The notes under the pieces are model-generated. The model was not told the DNA's origin. It worked only from the letters and a program-made list of their open reading frames with translations, and made no database searches. Positions 26,214 through 34,840 of a DNA stretch of 64,000 bases are shown here, piece after piece. Origin of the DNA: Arthrobacter alpinus (GTDB lineage: Bacteria; Actinomycetota; Actinomycetes; Actinomycetales; Micrococcaceae). How positions within the stretch are numbered: position 1 is the stretch's first letter; each line of letters begins with the position of its first letter. The position numbers were made by a program, and so were the translations under genes. The stretch is taken from positions 1,426,001 through 1,490,000 of the forward strand of contig NZ_FNTV01000001.1 of NCBI RefSeq assembly GCF_900105965.1, given 5' to 3'.

Positions 26214-26779
26214 AGCGTGATTTGCTGTGCACCAACCACTTTGGCTATGAACAGATGGAACTCATTCAGCCAGCCCCGCAGGAACTCTTCGGTGGATGCA
26301 ACCGTGACATTGCCGTCGTCGTCAATGAGGCCCTCGGTGAAGTGGATGTAGCATTCGGGATTGGCCAGCTCGGGTGAATTCACGAAGGAGAGGATGCTCC
26401 GCAGATGTTGCTGCGCCACGGCCGTACTGATGTGGCCGGGGGAGGTACCCGTGACAGCCGAGGGCTTTTTGGCAAAGGAATTGCTTCCCCACGGGCGTGA
26501 CCCCCAGTCGATTGCATTCTTCAGGACACCAGGTACGCTGCGGTTGTACTCCGGGGTGACGAACAAGAGGGCGTCCACGGCAGCAACAGCCTCCTTGAAT
26601 GCACGACCCTCTGGCGGGAAATCGGCGTCGAAATCACGGTTGTAGAGCGGCAGGTTGCCAATGGGGATATCCACCAGATCCATGCCGTCCGGTGCCAACT
26701 TAAACAAGGCCTTGGCAAGCTTCCGGTTGATCGAATCCTGTGCCAGGCTTCCAACAAACACTCCCACTGAATAGCTCAT
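26210..26779 (-). CDS. NADPH-dependent FMN reductase family protein
   Basis: 189-aa flavodoxin-fold oxidoreductase. GSLAQDSINRKLAKAL near the N-terminus is the family's phosphate-binding G-S-x-R/x-x-S-x-N motif (Arg replaced by Ala-Gln), and FVTPEYNRSVPGVLKNAIDW is the diagnostic P-E-Y-N-x-S/G-x-P-G-x-L-K-N-A-I-D stretch. Start ATG 26779 has a strong GGAGGAG upstream. Likely a quinone or azo/chromate-type reductase; no specific substrate is suggested by neighbours. Confidence 0.88.
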   Translation of the reverse strand: MSYSVGVFVGSLAQDSINRKLAKALFKLAPDGMDLVDIPIGNLPLYNRDFDADFPPEGRAFKEAVAAVDALLFVTPEYNRSVPGVLKNAIDWGSRPWGSNSFAKKPSAVTGTSPGHISTAVAQQHLRSILSFVNSPELANPECYIHFTEGLIDDDGNVTVASTEEFLRGWLNEFHLFIAKVVGAQQITL

Positions 26780-26904
26780 GGGTTTCTCCTCCATCACCGT
26801 TGATGCGGGGCTGCTGCCTCCGAGATCAATGTAGTCCCACTCCACACATCCATCAATGGTTGATTCCTTTCACCACGGGACCCACCGGTGAATCCACAGG
26901 GCAC

Positions 26905-26947
26905 TGAGAGAGCCGAGCACCTTCTGACGAGGTTCCCGGCTCTCTCA
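26905..26947 (-). terminator. Hairpin terminator
   Basis: TGAGAGAGCCG (26905-26915) pairs with CGGCTCTCTCA (26937-26947), 11 bp perfect, 21-base loop. It lies downstream of the leftward sulfatase operon (175 bases after its stop) and upstream of the FMN reductase gene. Confidence 0.6.
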
Positions 26948-27121
26948 ATGAACTTCGTGATTTAGTGTCTGGTACGTCGACGTCGATCACCTTGGCCGCC
27001 GTGTTGCCCCGCAGTTGGGGTTCAACTCTGGAGGCGGTGGCCGTCGTGGTTCTTTACAATGCTTTCAATCGATTGCTCCCTTACATCCCTTGGACCGCAA
27101 GAGGCATCCGTTTGGGTTGAT
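26948..27121. other. Gap between sulfatase stop and hairpin
   Basis: Together with 26780-26947 this is a stretch of about 340 bases without a supported gene. Apart from the 26905-26947 hairpin I see no coherent reading frame or repeat. Confidence 0.4.
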
Positions 27122-28636
27122 TTACTGGGTGATGAAACGTTCGACGGCGGTGACCGGTCGCACGCGTTCGCCTTCAGGAATGTCCCCGGCAAACGCCAGC
27201 CACTGGCCAAATTTGTCGCCCCTGGCATTGAGCTGGTGGTACATGGCCCGGCGCATGGTGGCCACCTGCTCGCGATAGAACGGGACGTTGATGGCGTTGA
27301 TGAGTTCGTCCGGATCGGCGATCATGTCGTAAAACTCGTCAATGCCCTCAGGATTGGCGATGTACTTGACCTCCTTGTTGCGGATCATGCGCTGGGCATA
27401 CGGGAAATGATGTCCATGGAATTCACACAGGATGTCCTCACGCCAGCCCTCAACGTCCTCCCCGTGTGCCAGCGGCAGGAGGCTGCGGCCGCGAACACCG
27501 GAGGCATCCGCCCCGGCGATCTCATGGAATGTTGCTGTGAAGTCCAGCAGGCTGATAAACCGGTCTTCCCGCCGTTCTTGTTCTCCGGGGAGGGCAAGGA
27601 TCGCCGGAATTCTGTAGATGTCCTCATACATGGCCGGACCCTTGTCATTGAGCCGGTGTGCACCCGTGAACTCGCCGTGGTCTGCGGTAAACATGACGGC
27701 CGTGGAATCGTTCAGCCCCAGTTCATCCAACACCTCAAGGATGCGCCCCACTTCGTGATCGATCATGGATACGTAGCCCCAGTAGACGGCCGTGAGTTTC
27801 TTCCACTCTTCCACCGTGAAGCAGTCAGTGGACCAATACTCGGCATAGGCCTGCTGCACCATGGGCTTGCCGTGGAACGTCTCGGCAAAGGAACCGGGCA
27901 ATTCGATGGTGGAGGGATCCACCATGTCGTACCACTGTTGTGGAATCAGATAGGGCAGATGTGGGCCAAAGATGTGGCAGGAAAGGAAGAACGGCTGCGC
28001 GTCCTCCTGCGCCAGCGCTCCTGCAGCGAATTCCCGCAGTTTTGCGATGGTCTGATCCGCGAGGAATGCCTCGAAGGTAGCTTCCGTGGGCTGGTCCGTA
28101 ACACCAGCAATCAGGTGGCCCTGGCTGCCGTCCGCCCGCGTGGTGTACACGGGGCTGGAGATGTGGAAGTCCGGATGGTTGTTTGCCGCCAGCCAGCCCT
28201 CGTAGCCGGGATCGTCGAAGACGTTCAATGCGCCAGGCAGGTGAATTCCTTCGAAACCATAGTGTTCGGGCCCCCGGTCCTTGCCAACGTGCCACTTGCC
28301 AACGTGGCCCAGCCGGTAGCCCTGGTCCAACAAGGCTGCCGAAAACGTGGGCAGACCGTCTGGAAGCTCCTCGCGGTGCCCCGAGTTCCATTCATAATTG
28401 GCCAGCAGGCCGTGTTCAAAAGGTTGTAAACCCGTGAGCAGGCTGGCCCGCGCCGGTGTGCAGATAGCCGTGGGCGTGTAGGCGCGGTCGAAGGTGGTGC
28501 CCCGGGCCGCCAAGCGGTCAAGGTTGGGTGTGTGTTGGGACGTATTCCCGTAGCATCCCAAGGTGTCGATACGTTGCTGGTCCGTCATCAGGAACAGCAT
28601 GTTCTGGCGTTGTGCAGATTGCGTTGCAGAAGTCAT
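27122..28636 (-). CDS. Type I sulfatase (formylglycine-dependent)
   Basis: 504-aa alkaline-phosphatase-superfamily sulfatase. The catalytic Cys that becomes formylglycine is in C-T-P-A-R (residues 59-63, TAICTPARASLLTG). Metal-binding and substrate features: NMLFLMTDQQRIDTLGCYG (Asp), a later VMFTADHGEFTGAHRL (D-H/G) and HVGKWHVG (K-W-H). No signal peptide, so cytoplasmic; this fits import of an intact sulfate ester by the adjacent ABC system. Start ATG 28636 lies eight bases after the solute-binding protein stop. Possible substrates include alkyl, choline or sugar sulfates. A formylglycine-generating enzyme is not in the window. Confidence 0.9.
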   Translation of the reverse strand: MTSATQSAQRQNMLFLMTDQQRIDTLGCYGNTSQHTPNLDRLAARGTTFDRAYTPTAICTPARASLLTGLQPFEHGLLANYEWNSGHREELPDGLPTFSAALLDQGYRLGHVGKWHVGKDRGPEHYGFEGIHLPGALNVFDDPGYEGWLAANNHPDFHISSPVYTTRADGSQGHLIAGVTDQPTEATFEAFLADQTIAKLREFAAGALAQEDAQPFFLSCHIFGPHLPYLIPQQWYDMVDPSTIELPGSFAETFHGKPMVQQAYAEYWSTDCFTVEEWKKLTAVYWGYVSMIDHEVGRILEVLDELGLNDSTAVMFTADHGEFTGAHRLNDKGPAMYEDIYRIPAILALPGEQERREDRFISLLDFTATFHEIAGADASGVRGRSLLPLAHGEDVEGWREDILCEFHGHHFPYAQRMIRNKEVKYIANPEGIDEFYDMIADPDELINAINVPFYREQVATMRRAMYHQLNARGDKFGQWLAFAGDIPEGERVRPVTAVERFITQ

Positions 28637-28643
28637 TGAGGTC

Positions 28644-29669
28644 TCAGGCCGCCGGGGCGCTGACGTAGAGCTCCGAGTTGTAGAACGTCTTCGGATCAAC
28701 AACAACGGGGATCTTCTCAGCAGCCTTGAACTGTTCCTGGAGCGCAGTCAACCAGGTGTCAATGGTGCCTTCGGCGGAAAGCCCTTCAAGTTCCTTGGAG
28801 GTGAACAGCTTGGCGACGCTGGCCTGCGAGGCCATATCCGCATCCTTCAGCTTGAGGAATGTGGCCGTGGCTGAAATGGTCGTTTCTTGATTTGCCAGGC
28901 GGTAATCGTTGGCGGCCTTGATCACGGAAATGAAACTTGTGGCCAACTCCTTGTCCTTGGCTGCGCGTCCTGGACCGGCAACAAAAGTTGACGGGAACGT
29001 GAACTGGTCAATGAAGTCCTCATTTGAGAACAACTCCACCAGGTCCGGCTTGCCCTTCTTGGCACTGTCGATGAGCGGGTACCAGAGTGCTGCGCCGTCG
29101 ATCTGGCCTGCGGCAAAGGCCGCGACGATGGCCGGCGGTTCCATGGCGGTCACCTCGAAATCGTCACGGGTCAGGCCTTCCTTCTCCAAAGCCAGGGTGA
29201 ACAGCTGGTCTCCGGAGGTTCCCGTGGGCACGGCAAGCTTCTTACCCTTGAGGTCCGCCAAGGAGTTGATTCCGGCCTGGGCAATAATGCGGTCGGCATT
29301 GGACACAGAGTTGACAGCCCAAATCTCGGCCTTGCCTGAGGCGGGCAACCACAACGCCCCGGAGCCAATGTAGGCCACATCAACGTTGTTCGTGCCCAGC
29401 GCCTGGATAGCCAAGGGGCCGTTGGTGAAGGGCAGGTACTTGGGCGCCAGGCCTGCCTTGGCCCACAACCCTTCTTGGTCCGCCACGGCCATCAACGCAG
29501 CCCCGTTGTAATCGGCGATGTATCCAACCTTGATCTCCACCGCTTCCTTGCCAGCGGCTCCGGCGGCCTTCGCGCCGTCGTCCTTGGCACTGCAGGCGGC
29601 CAATAGTGAAATGGCGGCTGCACCCAAGGAAAGTTGAAGTACGTTGCGGCGTGAGAATGACGTGGACAT
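28644..29669 (-). CDS. Sulfonate/sulfate-ester ABC transporter substrate-binding lipoprotein
   Basis: 341-aa SsuA/TauA/NrtA-type binding protein. The N-terminus is a Tat lipoprotein signal (SRRNVLQLSLG...LLAACSAK, lipobox LAAC). Body features: KVGYIADYNGAALMAVADQEGLWAKAGL, NVDVAYIGSGA, LKGKKLAVPTGTSGDQLF, and AAFAAGQIDGAALW. ATG 29669 has CAGGAGG upstream. It lies downstream of its ATPase gene and upstream of the sulfatase in one leftward operon, which suggests uptake of a sulfate ester. Confidence 0.88.
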   Translation of the reverse strand: MSTSFSRRNVLQLSLGAAAISLLAACSAKDDGAKAAGAAGKEAVEIKVGYIADYNGAALMAVADQEGLWAKAGLAPKYLPFTNGPLAIQALGTNNVDVAYIGSGALWLPASGKAEIWAVNSVSNADRIIAQAGINSLADLKGKKLAVPTGTSGDQLFTLALEKEGLTRDDFEVTAMEPPAIVAAFAAGQIDGAALWYPLIDSAKKGKPDLVELFSNEDFIDQFTFPSTFVAGPGRAAKDKELATSFISVIKAANDYRLANQETTISATATFLKLKDADMASQASVAKLFTSKELEGLSAEGTIDTWLTALQEQFKAAEKIPVVVDPKTFYNSELYVSAPAA

Positions 29670-29743
29670 GGGTCCTCCTGATTGTGTGCACAGGGCACTG
29701 TTTGAACGGTGAGGGGAGCTATAAAGGGTGAAGCGGTGTGACT

Positions 29744-30541
29744 TTATTGGTGCGCTTCGGCAACACCCGGCTGGTGGTACACGGCGGCCCATACCTCGGA
29801 GCGAAGTTTGGCGAACTCATCGGAAAGGCGCATCTCTTCCGTGCGGGGATAGGGCAGATCGACCTTGATTTCCTTGAAAATTCGCCCCGGACGTGCGGCC
29901 ATGACAATCACGCGTGATGCCAGGAACACGGATTCGTCCACGTCGTGGGTGACGAACATGACTGTGCGGCGTTCCTTGGTCCAGGTCTCCAGCAGTTGCT
30001 CCTGCATGTGCACCCGGGTCAGCGCGTCCAAGGCACCAAAGGGTTCATCCATGAGCAGGATTTCGGGGTTCACGGCGTAGGCACGCGCGATGGCGCACCG
30101 CTGCTTCATGCCACCCGACAGCTCCTTGGGCAGGGCCTCGGCGAAGCGGGTCAGGCCGACCAGCTCCAGGTAGTGGTCCACAATCACGCGACGTTCCTTT
30201 GTGGGAACCTTCTTGAGTTCCAAACCGAACTCAACGTTCTTGCGGACGGTGAGCCACGGGAAGAGCGCATATTGCTGGAAGATGACCCCTGTACGCGTAC
30301 TCGGCCCCTGCACCTGCCGGTCGTCGACCAGAACTTGGCCACTGGTGGGTTGAATCAGTCCGGCTGCCGCGTTGAGCATGGTGGACTTGCCGCAGCCCGA
30401 CGGGCCAACCACGGTCACGAATTCGCCGTCCGCAATGTCGAGATTCACGCCGTCGAGGGCCGTGAAAGTAGTGCCCGTAAGAGTGAATTCCTGGCGGAGA
30501 TCCTGAAAGCGGATCATGGCCTTCTGAGTATTGCTTGTCAT
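29744..30541 (-). CDS. ABC transporter ATP-binding protein (SsuB/TauB/NrtD type)
   Basis: 265 aa. Walker A GPSGCGKST (about residues 46-54), Q-loop VIFQQYALFPWLTV, signature LSGGMKQRCAIARAY, Walker B EILLMDEPFGALD, H-loop FVTHDVDESVFLASRV. The A-L-F-P-W-L-T-V sequence is typical of the nitrate/sulfonate/taurine group. Part of the sulfatase operon, eleven bases after the permease stop. Confidence 0.9.
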   Translation of the reverse strand: MTSNTQKAMIRFQDLRQEFTLTGTTFTALDGVNLDIADGEFVTVVGPSGCGKSTMLNAAAGLIQPTSGQVLVDDRQVQGPSTRTGVIFQQYALFPWLTVRKNVEFGLELKKVPTKERRVIVDHYLELVGLTRFAEALPKELSGGMKQRCAIARAYAVNPEILLMDEPFGALDALTRVHMQEQLLETWTKERRTVMFVTHDVDESVFLASRVIVMAARPGRIFKEIKVDLPYPRTEEMRLSDEFAKLRSEVWAAVYHQPGVAEAHQ

Positions 30542-30552
30542 GGGAAAAGTCC

Positions 30553-31431
30553 TTAGCGGCGTTCTTGCCAGCGGGTCAGGTGGGCTTCGATCATCAGGAG
30601 CAGGCGGTCCATGACCAGACCTAGGATTCCGATGACGATTACGTTGACGAGGATGGTTGGCATGTCATAGAACTGCTGAGCTTGCTGCATGCGCATGCCG
30701 AGTCCGTTGGGAGCCGCGAGGAGCTCGGCTGCAACCACGGTTGCCCAGCCGGCGCCGAGTCCAATCCGCATGCCCACCAGGATGAAGGGTGAGGACGCTG
30801 GAACCACTACACGCATGAAGATCACGTAGCTGTTGGCACCGAGCACGCGGGCGGCGTTGATGAGGGTGTTGTCCACGCTGACCACGCCTTGATATGTGGA
30901 GATCACGCAGGAGAGGAATGCGGCAAGGAAGATCACGAAGATCTTTGGGGTTTCACCGATTCCCATGGTGACCATGACGAGGGGGAGCAGGGCCAGGGGA
31001 GGAATGGTCCTGAAGAACTGGACCCAGGGTTCGATGATGGCCCGGCCCACCTGATACCAGCCCATGAGGAATCCCACGGGGACGGCCAGCAAGCTGCCAA
31101 TCAAGAATCCGCTGAGAACGCGGGCCAGGGAGGCACCGGTATCTTCGGCCAGCGTGCCATCGGCCAGGACTTCCCCGCCGCGGACAAGTACCTCGAGAGG
31201 TCCGGGCAGTCCAACCATGCCCGTGGCTGCCAACGCGGCCCACAGGGCCAGACCGGCCGCAACAGAAACAACATTGATTGCAAGCAGTGCCTTGCGGCTG
31301 AGCTTGCGGGTGCGTGCTTCGCTCTTGGCTTTGGCGATCTTGGGAGAGTCCGCACCACGGGGGCCGGACGAGGAAACGGTGTCGCGGGAAGGTGGGGTGC
31401 AGACCGAGGTGACGGTGTCTTTTGTTGCCAT
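30553..31431 (-). CDS. ABC transporter permease (SsuC/TauC type)
   Basis: 292 aa. A polar 45-residue N-terminus precedes about six hydrophobic segments; the coupling loop is [30 protein letters not shown] (about residues 190-220). A TAACTT -10 box on the minus strand (31443-31438) ends seven bases before the ATG, suggesting a leaderless operon transcript. CTTTACATAAA and ATAGACTTT elements lie about 30-60 bases further upstream and recur upstream of the ROK regulator gene. Confidence 0.9.
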   Translation of the reverse strand: MATKDTVTSVCTPPSRDTVSSSGPRGADSPKIAKAKSEARTRKLSRKALLAINVVSVAAGLALWAALAATGMVGLPGPLEVLVRGGEVLADGTLAEDTGASLARVLSGFLIGSLLAVPVGFLMGWYQVGRAIIEPWVQFFRTIPPLALLPLVMVTMGIGETPKIFVIFLAAFLSCVISTYQGVVSVDNTLINAARVLGANSYVIFMRVVVPASSPFILVGMRIGLGAGWATVVAAELLAAPNGLGMRMQQAQQFYDMPTILVNVIVIGILGLVMDRLLLMIEAHLTRWQERR

Positions 31432-31470
31432 GGCACCAAGTTATGACACGGATCACGTAATGTCAACGCT

Positions 31471-31489
31471 CTTTACATAAATAGACTTT
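31471..31489. promoter_or_regulatory. Candidate ROK operator upstream of the sulfate-ester operon
   Basis: CTTTACATAAA (31471-31481) followed by ATAGACTTT (31481-31489). The same two words occur, in inverse orientation and order, at 32787-32802 upstream of the ROK gene. Confidence 0.6.
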
Positions 31490-31537
31490 GCGTGACGCAA
31501 TGTGCCCTTTTTTGCTTTAAGTGACGATCTCGGGCCG

Positions 31538-32704
31538 CTACTGGCCGGACGTCATGGCCCAACGACTGAGGGCCATCCGTGCCGCTCCATCACTGCCAGC
31601 AGTCGGCGCAAATGGGGCCACGCCAATGTCCATGACTCGCGAACCAAGATCCAAGTGTTGTTCAGCCAGGGCGCGCCGAAGGGGCGCCAGGAGAGGCTCC
31701 CCGAACTGTGAAAGCTCACCGGCAATCACCACACGGCCCGGATCGAGCAGGACGGTCGCCCCAACCATGGCGCGTGCCAGCAACTCACCAGCCCAGTCAA
31801 CGATGTTGGCGGCAATGCCGTTGCCCTCAGCCGCCGCCTCTGCCAATGCGGCAATGGAAGGGAATGACTGGCCGCGGTGGGCAGCTTCGGCAAGCACGTT
31901 CGCTTCATTGATGAAGCTTTCCAAGCAACCGTGCCGCCCACACCAACACCGTGGACCGGAAAAATCGACACTAACGTGCCCCAGTTCTCCTGCGATGCCG
32001 TTTCCACCGCGAAGCAGGGTCCCGTTTGTCACGATGGCTGAACTGACGCCAGCGGAAAGCACCACGTACAACAGCTCATCACTGTCCCGGCCATAAGCCA
32101 TGGCCGCTAGGCGAATATTGTTATCCCACAAGAGGGGGCCAGGCAGGACGGCGCGCAGCGCATCAAGCGTTGCCCCTTGAGGGTCAAGTTGATGATTTTC
32201 GCCGTCGAAGAGGGACGCTGGATTGGCGTGGCGGCTGGCGATGCCAATGCCGGTGCCAATAATGGCTTCCGGTTTGATCCGTCCCGCGGCAATAAGTTCG
32301 CGAATCATTTCCGCAGCCAGTTCCACCTTGGAATCCAACCCCAGCGAGCTCGGGATGTCACGGAGTTCGTTGGTCACGGGGGAGCCGTCGAAGCCTTGAA
32401 CCGAGATGCCAATGCGGCGACGCCCCAGCTCAATACCTACGACCGCACCCGCGTTGGGGTCCAGGGAGAGAGTCTTGGTGGGCCGCCCATTGCGTCCTCC
32501 CGGCACGACTTCCTGATCGCGCTCACTGATGACGCCGCGGTGCCGCAGATCGCTGACGATGGCAGACAGGGTGGTGCGTGAGAGTCTGGTGTCGCTCTCA
32601 AGTTCTCGCCGCGTTCGATTTCCGTGGGCAATGAGCGACTCCAAGACACGCAATTCGTGTCGCCGCCGCACCGCCTGCAATGCGCCCTCGTCAGGTGTAA
32701 GCAC
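31538..32704 (-). CDS. ROK family transcriptional regulator
   Basis: 388 aa. An N-terminal MarR-like winged HTH (VRRRHELRVLESLIAHGNRTRRELESDTRLSRTTLSAIVSDLRHRGVI) is fused to a ROK sugar-kinase-like domain. The zinc motif is CWCGRHGCLE, with G-E-L-G-H upstream. The ATP-binding D-x-G-G-T of true kinases is replaced by IELGRRRIG, so this is a regulator, not a kinase. GTG 32704 is preferred because GAGGGG lies four bases upstream; an ATG at 32785 would put operator-like sequence inside the gene. It lies just upstream of the sulfate-ester operon on the same strand. Confidence 0.85.
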   Translation of the reverse strand: MLTPDEGALQAVRRRHELRVLESLIAHGNRTRRELESDTRLSRTTLSAIVSDLRHRGVISERDQEVVPGGRNGRPTKTLSLDPNAGAVVGIELGRRRIGISVQGFDGSPVTNELRDIPSSLGLDSKVELAAEMIRELIAAGRIKPEAIIGTGIGIASRHANPASLFDGENHQLDPQGATLDALRAVLPGPLLWDNNIRLAAMAYGRDSDELLYVVLSAGVSSAIVTNGTLLRGGNGIAGELGHVSVDFSGPRCWCGRHGCLESFINEANVLAEAAHRGQSFPSIAALAEAAAEGNGIAANIVDWAGELLARAMVGATVLLDPGRVVIAGELSQFGEPLLAPLRRALAEQHLDLGSRVMDIGVAPFAPTAGSDGAARMALSRWAMTSGQ

Positions 32705-32786
32705 GTCCCCTCGCTTTCCATGATGGCAACTCTTCGTTGATATTTTCAAGAGGCCCCTGGATCTCACCAAGAGAGTCATGGGCATG

Positions 32787-32802
32787 TTTATGTAAAGTCT
32801 AT
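32787..32802. promoter_or_regulatory. Candidate autoregulatory ROK operator
   Basis: TTTATGTAAAG (32787-32797) overlapping AAAGTCTAT (32794-32802), the reverse complements of the two words at 31471-31489. Confidence 0.6.
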
Positions 32803-32870
32803 TATCCTTAATCGCCGGCCGCCCGCGACACTTTCACAGGCACATGAAGCACTGCAGCCCGCCGGGCTGG

Positions 32871-33509
32871 CTAGCCTGCAGGCAAGGAGGGCTGGTGACG
32901 CGCAGCGTGGATGAAATCCCGGATGAGCTGGGAGTCCTTGACGCCTCGGCGCGATTCCACGCCGCTTGAGACATCCACGCCCGTGGGTGAAAGTGCGTGA
33001 ACCAGACTGGCAACATTGGCAGGGTTCAGGCCACCGGCGAGGAGCCAGAATCCCTGGGGCCCCCCGTTCTCAAGTGAGCTGGCGTCAAAGGCAATGCCGG
33101 CTCCGGGCTCGACGGCGTCGAGCAGGATCCGCTCCGCTGCCCAACTGAGCCTTTGGCCGTCATCGAGGGCGTTGTACGCATCAACGGAGAATGCGCGGAG
33201 GGTGCGGAAGCCTGCCCCGTGAAGTGCTTGCATGTCGGCGAGGGATTCATCGCCGTGGAGCTGGACCGTGGTTACGCCGGCAGTGCGGGCCATGTCAATG
33301 ACCTCGTCGATATCTTGATTGCGAAAAACCCCCACCGTCTCAACATCCTGGGGTACCTGGCGCACCAGTTCTGACGCCGTTTCAGCGCTAATTGTGCGGG
33401 GACTACCCGGTGCAAAGATAAAGCCAATGGCGTCAGCTCCTGCTTGGACGGCCGCATCAACGGTTTCGGCAGTCTGCAAACCGCAAATCTTCACGTACAA
33501 GGCTGACAT
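32871..33509 (-). CDS. trpF: Phosphoribosylanthranilate isomerase
   Basis: 212-aa TIM-barrel enzyme of tryptophan synthesis. The N-terminus SALYVKICGLQTAETVDAA holds the catalytic Cys in K-I-C-G, and the phosphate-binding end is VDVSSGVESRRGVKD; GFIFAPGSPRTI and VQLHGDES are further family blocks. Many actinobacteria use the bifunctional PriA instead, so a stand-alone TrpF away from other trp genes is of mild interest. No other trp gene is in the window. No clear ribosome site or -10 box at the ATG. Confidence 0.9.
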   Translation of the reverse strand: MSALYVKICGLQTAETVDAAVQAGADAIGFIFAPGSPRTISAETASELVRQVPQDVETVGVFRNQDIDEVIDMARTAGVTTVQLHGDESLADMQALHGAGFRTLRAFSVDAYNALDDGQRLSWAAERILLDAVEPGAGIAFDASSLENGGPQGFWLLAGGLNPANVASLVHALSPTGVDVSSGVESRRGVKDSQLIRDFIHAARHQPSLPAG

Positions 33510-33598
33510 CGGTTCTGGATTCCCGTCTGGCTATTTCCCTAAAGGCTGCGCTGGCATGCTGCCGCTATGGCCATATTAACAGTTGGGGATGCCTGCAC

Positions 33599-34408
33599 TC
33601 AGGAAAACACGGCATCCGCTATGGCCCAGATGACATAGCCACTGAGGGGGACCAGCAAGAGCCACTCCCTGACCGATCCCGCGTTGCCCAAGATGGGCAG
33701 TGCAATGTTGCCGCTGGGGCGCCAGAATTTTTTCACGAGCGGCACCTTCCGCAGGAAGCGCGGCGGTCGGATTCGTAGTGGCCAGAGCAAATTGCACCCG
33801 CCCGTTGTCAGCATGTCGCCAACTATGTGCGTGGCAACACCAAGTGCCATCGTCATCGGGAACCAGTAGGGTTCCTGCGGGGCGAAGAACGTCACGAATG
33901 CCCCGACGGCCAGTCCCAAAACCCAGGGAAATTTCCGCATCGTATCCGGAATGATCTTGAGTGATTTTGCCGCGAAAGAAGCCAAAAGCACGGCGAGGAT
34001 TCCCGCACCTGGGTAGATGGTGCCAAAATCTGTCAGCTCGACTCGCCACATACCTGCGAGCGCGGCAATGGCAACGAAGACGGCCAGCCCCAAGATTGAA
34101 TGTGTCCCGTGTCGGTGCCCTCCGGATAGCCGGCCGACTTGAATGCACATCATGTTCGAGAGCGGCGGTAGCGAGTGCGCGATCGTCGCGTGACGGTGAT
34201 CCGCGTCCGGTACCAGTGCGGCGCCGGCCGCGACCAAGGCTCCTGCGACGACGCCTGCGGGGGAGACGTCCATGAGTCCCATGCCCAGCGTGATGTGTTC
34301 TGGGACCGCCGGGAACACCCTCACGACGGGAGTCAGGTCGACGTCGAACGTGGTGGTAAGAGCCAGCCATACGGCTGCTCCGCTGGCGGCGTGATGGGCA
34401 CCCATCAT
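33599..34408 (-). CDS. Membrane-bound metal-dependent hydrolase (YdjM/DUF457 family)
   Basis: 269-aa membrane protein with several hydrophobic segments and the family's Asp/His pattern: MMGAHHAASGAAVWLA, AALVPDADHRHATIAHSLPP, GGHRHGTHSILGLAVF, and ALGVATHIVGDMLTTGGCNLLWPL. These resemble the LexA-regulated YdjM family. ATG 34408 is chosen because AAGGACG lies about nine bases upstream; ATG 34426 is also possible. Function is unknown; phospholipid-related roles have been suggested for the family. Confidence 0.8.
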   Translation of the reverse strand: MMGAHHAASGAAVWLALTTTFDVDLTPVVRVFPAVPEHITLGMGLMDVSPAGVVAGALVAAGAALVPDADHRHATIAHSLPPLSNMMCIQVGRLSGGHRHGTHSILGLAVFVAIAALAGMWRVELTDFGTIYPGAGILAVLLASFAAKSLKIIPDTMRKFPWVLGLAVGAFVTFFAPQEPYWFPMTMALGVATHIVGDMLTTGGCNLLWPLRIRPPRFLRKVPLVKKFWRPSGNIALPILGNAGSVREWLLLVPLSGYVIWAIADAVFS

Positions 34409-34613
34409 GGGGATACGTCCTTGCATTCTCGGGTTCTTCGTTCTGATCCCGCAATACGTGGACAAAACCTGCTTGTTCAACCCTATGTGCCGCCGCCGAC
34501 ATTCCCGGACGGGGGTGATCTGGCCCACGCGTTGGCACCCTCCAAGGGGCTCTCACGTTGAGAATTGGGTAAGAATGGGATTTCCATCCCGCATCACTGA
34601 AAGGAAGTACCTA

Positions 34614-34826
34614 GTGACGAGTCCTGGTACCACCGAGTTTCCACCATCCATTGGTAAACCTGCCATGCGTGCACTTGAGCTGGCCGGGTTCACCCGATTC
34701 GATCAACTTGCACTGGTCAGCGCCGCGGAGTTGTTGCGCCTGCATGGGATTGGCCCCAAATCCATCCGAATCTTGCAAGCGGAACTGGAGCAGCGCGGGT
34801 CGGGCTTCGCTGAACCCACACCATAG
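34614..34826 (+). CDS. Small helix-hairpin-helix protein (RNA polymerase alpha-CTD-like)
   Basis: A 70-aa protein starting at GTG 34614 with GAAAGGAAG eight to sixteen bases upstream. The sequence IGKPAMRALELAGFTRFDQLALVSAAELLRLHGIGPKSIRILQAELEQRG is a tandem helix-hairpin-helix of the alpha-CTD/RadC type, with the hairpin L-H-G-I-G-P-K. It probably binds DNA or protein non-specifically. Divergent-like placement next to the membrane hydrolase and convergent with the YceI gene. Confidence 0.7.
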   Translation: MTSPGTTEFPPSIGKPAMRALELAGFTRFDQLALVSAAELLRLHGIGPKSIRILQAELEQRGSGFAEPTP

Positions 34827-34840
34827 CGTGCTCAGATGCA

